Shown one piece after another: positions 61,091-64,000 of a stretch of DNA of 64,000 nt (the stretch's first letter is position 1; every line of letters begins with the position of its first letter). This DNA comes from Beutenbergia cavernae DSM 12333. GTDB taxonomy: Bacteria > Actinomycetota > Actinomycetes > Actinomycetales > Beutenbergiaceae. The notes beneath the pieces were generated by a model, which was not told the DNA's origin, ran no database searches, and saw nothing but the letters and a program-made list of their open reading frames with translations. Where the stretch lies: contig NC_012669.1 in NCBI RefSeq assembly GCF_000023105.1, positions 4,605,184 through 4,669,183 of the forward strand. The letters are read 5' to 3'. The position numbers and the translations under genes were made by a program.

Positions 61091-61615
61091 TCAGCTGACC
61101 CGGATCACAACCCGGCGGTTCGGCTCCACACCCTCGGAGTCGCTCACCAACCCGGCCGCCGCGACGACGTCGTGAACGACCTTGCGCTCGAAGGGATTCA
61201 TCGCCTCCAGCGCGACCGGCTCGTCGGTGCCGCGTGCCTCCTCGATCGCGGACTCCGCGAGCTGGGTCAGCTCGGCGCGACGCTGCGCGCGGTGACCCGC
61301 GATGTCGAGCATGAGGCGGCTGCGCTCACCCGTGCGCGCCTGCACGGCAAGGCGCGTCAGCTCCTGCAACGCATCGAGCACCTCGCCCTCGCCACCGACG
61401 AGCTTGCTCAGCGATCGCTGGTCCTCACCCTCCGCGACGATCTCGACGGCAGCCCGACCGTGCTCGACGTCGATGTCGATGTCACCGTCCAGGTCCGCGA
61501 TGTCGAGGAGCTCCTCGAGGTAGTCGGCGGCGATCTCGCCTTCCTCCTCGAGACGCTTCGTCTCCGGCGGACCCTCGAGGGCGGACGGCGTCTCGACCTG
61601 CTCGCTTTCGGTCAT
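61091..61615 (-). CDS. jag: Jag/KhpB-type KH-R3H RNA-binding protein
   Basis: A 174-residue protein. The acidic N-terminus is followed by a KH domain (VEIVAEGEDQRSLSKLVGGEGEVLDALQ, split here by the GGEGEVL turn). The C-terminal R3H domain has LMLDIAGHRAQRRAELTQLAE and MNPFERKVVHDVVA ending NRRVVIRVS. It sits next to yidC, as in most Gram-positive origins. KhpB proteins bind RNA and affect cell elongation and division. Confidence 0.93.
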   Translation of the reverse strand: MTESEQVETPSALEGPPETKRLEEEGEIAADYLEELLDIADLDGDIDIDVEHGRAAVEIVAEGEDQRSLSKLVGGEGEVLDALQELTRLAVQARTGERSRLMLDIAGHRAQRRAELTQLAESAIEEARGTDEPVALEAMNPFERKVVHDVVAAAGLVSDSEGVEPNRRVVIRVS

Positions 61616-61668
61616 GCATGATCCTCACGATTGAGGCCGCCGGCGCGGCCGCTTCAAGAACTGGGTGC

Positions 61669-62817
61669 CTAGCGGCGCTTCTTCTTCGACCCGGACGACG
61701 ATCCGGACTTCTTCTTCGAACTGGCGTTCGCGGAACCATCGGCCGCCGCTGGCTGCTTCGGCTCGCCGTTGCTCGACGCCGCGGGCGTCTCGTCGTCCTC
61801 GAGCGGCGACGTCGACGAGGCCGCCGCGGAGGCAGCCCCGCCAGGCGCAGAGTCCGCCGGGCGCTGCCCCTTCTGGCGGTCCTTCCGCTTGGGCTGGACG
61901 CGTTGTCCGCTCGCGGGCTTCGCCTCTTCGATGGCGGCCGCCTCGTCCTCCAGGACCTCGCCGCGCTTGAGCCTCTTCCGAGCCTGGCGTTCCTTGAGCT
62001 TCGCCTCAGCCTCCGAGCCTGGCGCCGGCGATCGTCTGATGACGTAGAACTGCTGACCCATCGTCCACAGGTTCGACGTCGACCAGTAGACGAGCACACC
62101 GATCGGGAAGTTGACGCCCGTGAACGCGAAGATCAGCGGCAGGACGTACATCAGCATGCGCTGCTGCCGCGCCATCGGGTTGTCGAGCGCCGTCTGCGGC
62201 ATGTTCTTCATCGTCAGCTGGCGCTGCGTGAAGAACGTGGTCGCGGACATCAGCACGATGAGAACGACGGTCACGATCTTGACCTGGACGTCGTCGCTGC
62301 TCATGAACGTCTGGGACAGCTGAGCGCCGAAGAACGTCGACTGCTCGGCCTCGGCCGCGATCTCCTGCGTCAGCGGACCGATGCTGGGCCGGCCGTAGTC
62401 ACCGCTCGCCAGCGCGGGGAGCGACGCCAGCACGCGGAACAGCGCGAAGAACACCGGGGACTGCGCCAGGATCGGCAGGCACGACGCGAACGGGTTCGTC
62501 CCCGCCTCGCGGTAGATCGCCATCATCTCTTGCTGCATGGCCTGGCGAGACGCGGGGTCCGTCTTCCCCTTGTACTTCTTCTGCAGCTTCTGGATCTCGG
62601 GCTGCACGATCTGCAGGCCTCGCGACGCCCTGATCTGCCGCACGAACAGCGGGATGAGGATGATCCGGATGATGATGACGAGGACGACGATCGACAGCAC
62701 CCACGTGATCCCGGCCGTCGACTCCAGCCCGAGGAACACCAGCGCCTCGTGGGCGCGCACCATGATCCATGCCACCGCCACCATGAGCGGGTACAGGATG
62801 TTGTCGAACCAGTCCAT
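61669..62817 (-). CDS. yidC: Membrane protein insertase YidC
   Basis: A 382-residue Oxa1/YidC insertase. Five helices are visible, beginning with ILYPLMVAVAWIMVRAHEAL. The helical hairpin loop is QPEIQKLQKKYKGKTDPASR, and the conserved FPIGVLVYWSTSNLWTMGQQ helix lies near the end. A ~110-residue basic, Lys/Ser/Ala-rich tail ends SGSKKKRR and probably contacts ribosomes. It works alone or with SecYEG to insert membrane proteins. It lies 53 bp upstream of jag and 109 bp downstream of yidD. Confidence 0.96.
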   Translation of the reverse strand: MDWFDNILYPLMVAVAWIMVRAHEALVFLGLESTAGITWVLSIVVLVIIIRIILIPLFVRQIRASRGLQIVQPEIQKLQKKYKGKTDPASRQAMQQEMMAIYREAGTNPFASCLPILAQSPVFFALFRVLASLPALASGDYGRPSIGPLTQEIAAEAEQSTFFGAQLSQTFMSSDDVQVKIVTVVLIVLMSATTFFTQRQLTMKNMPQTALDNPMARQQRMLMYVLPLIFAFTGVNFPIGVLVYWSTSNLWTMGQQFYVIRRSPAPGSEAEAKLKERQARKRLKRGEVLEDEAAAIEEAKPASGQRVQPKRKDRQKGQRPADSAPGGAASAAASSTSPLEDDETPAASSNGEPKQPAAADGSANASSKKKSGSSSGSKKKRR

Positions 62818-62926
62818 GCGGAACTGAACTCCTAGCCGGGGTGCTTCGCCGTCGGGACCGCGGTCATCGAGGGCTCGTCGGAACAGGGTCGAGGGTACGT
62901 GCTCCCCGTGGCCGGGCGGGAATCGG

Positions 62927-63274
62927 TCACGACGACGTCCCTCCCGGCTCCGAGGTCGTCAGCTTCGCGGCGCGGGCCGGCACGTGGTCGACGCCGCCCT
63001 TGCTCCAGGGGTTGCACCGCAGCAGGCGCCACGCCGCCAGGCCCGTGCCCCGGACGACCCCGTGCCGCCGCAACGCCGTGACGGCGTACGCGGAGCACGA
63101 CGGGTAGTACCGGCACCGCGGCGCGAACCAGGGCGACACGATCAGCTGGTAGCCGCGCACCAGGCCCAGAAGCAGCCACGTGAGCGGGTTGCGAACGCGT
63201 TCCGTGTCCGACGACGACGGATCGTCCGAGACGAGCGGTGCGTTGGAGTGGTCGAGATGTGGCGTTGCCGTCAT
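62927..63274 (-). CDS. yidD: Membrane protein insertion efficiency factor YidD
   Basis: A 115-residue small membrane-associated protein with the signature [20 protein letters not shown], then [14 protein letters not shown] and [16 protein letters not shown], including the conserved Cys residues. It helps YidC insert proteins. ATG 63274 overlaps the rnpA stop by 4 bp. The ~30-residue Thr/Ser-rich N-terminal extension is longer than in most members. Confidence 0.95.
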   Translation of the reverse strand: MTATPHLDHSNAPLVSDDPSSSDTERVRNPLTWLLLGLVRGYQLIVSPWFAPRCRYYPSCSAYAVTALRRHGVVRGTGLAAWRLLRCNPWSKGGVDHVPARAAKLTTSEPGGTSS

Positions 63275-63630
63275 CGCGCCGGCACCACCTTCGCGCGGAG
63301 CCCGAGCGAGGTCAGCGAGCCGTCGACGTCGCGCTCGAGCTCGGCACTCGTCGCGTTCGCGCTGGGCGGCAGGGCACGCACGACGACGAGCGTGCCGGGC
63401 AGGAGGTCAGTGACACGGTGCATGAGCACGGCGCGGAGGCGCCGCTTTACGCGATTCCGCACGACCGCACCCCCCACGGCCTTGGAGACGACGAAACCGA
63501 CGCGCGGGGGTTCCCCGGCGTCGGTCGTCGCTGCATGCACCACGAGGCGGCGCGTCCCGCGTCGCGTGCCGCGCCGGAACGTCCGGGCGAACTCGTCGCT
63601 CCGGCGCATCCGGTTCGCGGCCGGGAGCAC
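63271..63630 (-). CDS. rnpA: Ribonuclease P protein component
   Basis: A 119-residue basic protein that assists RNase P RNA in processing tRNA 5' ends. The start [20 protein letters not shown] and the RNR motif region [19 protein letters not shown] identify the family. The frame is open upstream to 63687 through rpmH, but GTG 63630 gives the family N-terminus and lies 4 bp after the rpmH stop. It is the second gene of the rpmH operon. Confidence 0.94.
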   Translation of the reverse strand: MLPAANRMRRSDEFARTFRRGTRRGTRRLVVHAATTDAGEPPRVGFVVSKAVGGAVVRNRVKRRLRAVLMHRVTDLLPGTLVVVRALPPSANATSAELERDVDGSLTSLGLRAKVVPAR

Positions 63631-63634
63631 CGGC

Positions 63635-63772
63635 TCAGGCGGACAGCTCGACGCGCCCCTTGCGACGGCGAGCCGCGAGGATGGCACGACCGGCGCGTGT
63701 ACGCATGCGCAGTCGGAAGCCGTGCACCTTGGCGCGGCGCCGGTTGTTCGGCTGGAAGGTCCGCTTGCTCAC
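63635..63772 (-). CDS. rpmH: 50S ribosomal protein bL34
   Basis: A 45-residue, extremely basic protein: [18 protein letters not shown] then [18 protein letters not shown] and KGRVELSA. Length and sequence match bL34. The start is GTG 63772 with GGAG 7 nt upstream. It is the first gene of the rpmH-rnpA-yidD-yidC-jag-rsmG series, the classic neighbour of dnaA. Confidence 0.97.
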   Translation of the reverse strand: MSKRTFQPNNRRRAKVHGFRLRMRTRAGRAILAARRRKGRVELSA

Positions 63773-63898
63773 GGGAGTACTCCACACTGATCGAGAGGTC
63801 ACGGCGTGGGTGCTCGCCGCGGGGTCCGGGTGTCGTGGGTGATTCGGCGCGAACGACGACCACCGCCGTCAGGGCAGCACGAACCGCACGACTCAGCC

Positions 63899-63928
63899 AC
63901 GGTACGCGACGCCGCTCATCAGGGTCAA
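63899..63928 (-). promoter_or_regulatory. rpmH promoter
   Basis: On the minus strand TTGACC (63923-63928), an 18-nt spacer and TACCGT (63899-63904) form a sigma70-type promoter. Transcription would start near 63892, leaving a ~120-nt leader before rpmH. Confidence 0.65.
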
Positions 63929-63958
63929 ACCGTTGCGGCGCGGCGCCCTGGGTCCGAC

Positions 63959-63977
63959 TGTGGACAACTGTGGATGG
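63959..63977. other. DnaA-box pair at the edge of the rpmH-dnaA region
   Basis: TGTGGACAA (63959-63967) is the reverse complement of the actinobacterial DnaA box TTGTCCACA. TGTGGATGG follows at 63969-63977 with two changes. Only the first boxes are inside the window; oriC or the dnaA promoter region should continue to the right. Confidence 0.6.
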
Positions 63978-64000
63978 ACCTGTGCTTGCCGTAGGTATCA

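Noticed and set aside
63773..64000. Calling oriC within the window
   Set aside because: Only one good and one poor DnaA box are visible and dnaA is outside, so the origin itself cannot be placed here.

Overview
The window is very high-GC actinobacterial chromosome lying immediately beside the replication origin. The right edge runs rsmG-jag-yidC-yidD-rnpA-rpmH, all on the minus strand, into a DnaA-box-bearing stretch where dnaA would begin just outside. Gene order (pcnA, NUDIX, DUF6049, MurJ-pseudokinase, trxB, trxA, parB, parA, rsmG ...) follows the origin-proximal order known from Mycobacterium tuberculosis. The gene content suggests a member of the Micrococcales (Cellulomonas/Isoptericola/Cellulosimicrobium-like). 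This is inference from gene content; no rRNA or species marker is present.

Layout. 1-1.2 kb: end of a MATE-type exporter and a small membrane protein. 1.2-5.7 kb: rpsF-ssb-rpsR-rplI operon and a bifunctional penicillin-binding protein with PASTA domains. 6.0-27.8 kb: a carbohydrate/cyclitol catabolic island with two divergent arms. It holds MmsA/IolA, IolC kinase, a stand-alone IolC-C-terminal-type aldolase, two Gfo/Idh dehydrogenases, two SDRs, a zinc alcohol dehydrogenase, a TIM-barrel isomerase, a metallo-beta-lactamase-fold hydrolase and a GntR regulator. It also holds an ABC sugar importer without its ATPase, a mutarotase-like protein, an unrecognised 722-residue protein and a 1278-residue secreted beta-helix/GH43 protein. 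28.0-29.8 kb: PadR regulator and inositol-3-phosphate synthase. 29.9-37.9 kb: P-type ATPase, MFS exporter, VOC protein, membrane protein and epoxide hydrolase, separated by large palindromic intergenic elements. 38-51.7 kb: pcnA, NUDIX, DUF6049, MurJ-pseudokinase, a hypothetical protein, trxB, trxA, an aminotransferase and an ATP-grasp ligase. 51.7-55.0 kb: membrane protein, parB, parA. 55.0-60.4 kb: 5.4 kb without a credible gene, holding five exact and at least seven degenerate parS sites plus several tandem-repeat families. 60.4-64 kb: rsmG to rpmH.

How parts work together. The island looks able to import and trim a glycan, oxidise the released sugar or cyclitol and feed 2-deoxy-5-keto-gluconate through IolC, the aldolase and MmsA to DHAP and acetyl-CoA. 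It has no recognisable IolB or IolD, so the middle of the route is not the textbook one. A shared TGACAT half-site occurs at four of its promoters and suggests control by the island's own GntR protein. The parS-rich block, with ParA and ParB that both carry long disordered extensions, looks like an expanded chromosomal centromere. Several genes across the window appear to be transcribed as leaderless mRNAs, with a -10 hexamer ending 6-7 nt before the start codon.
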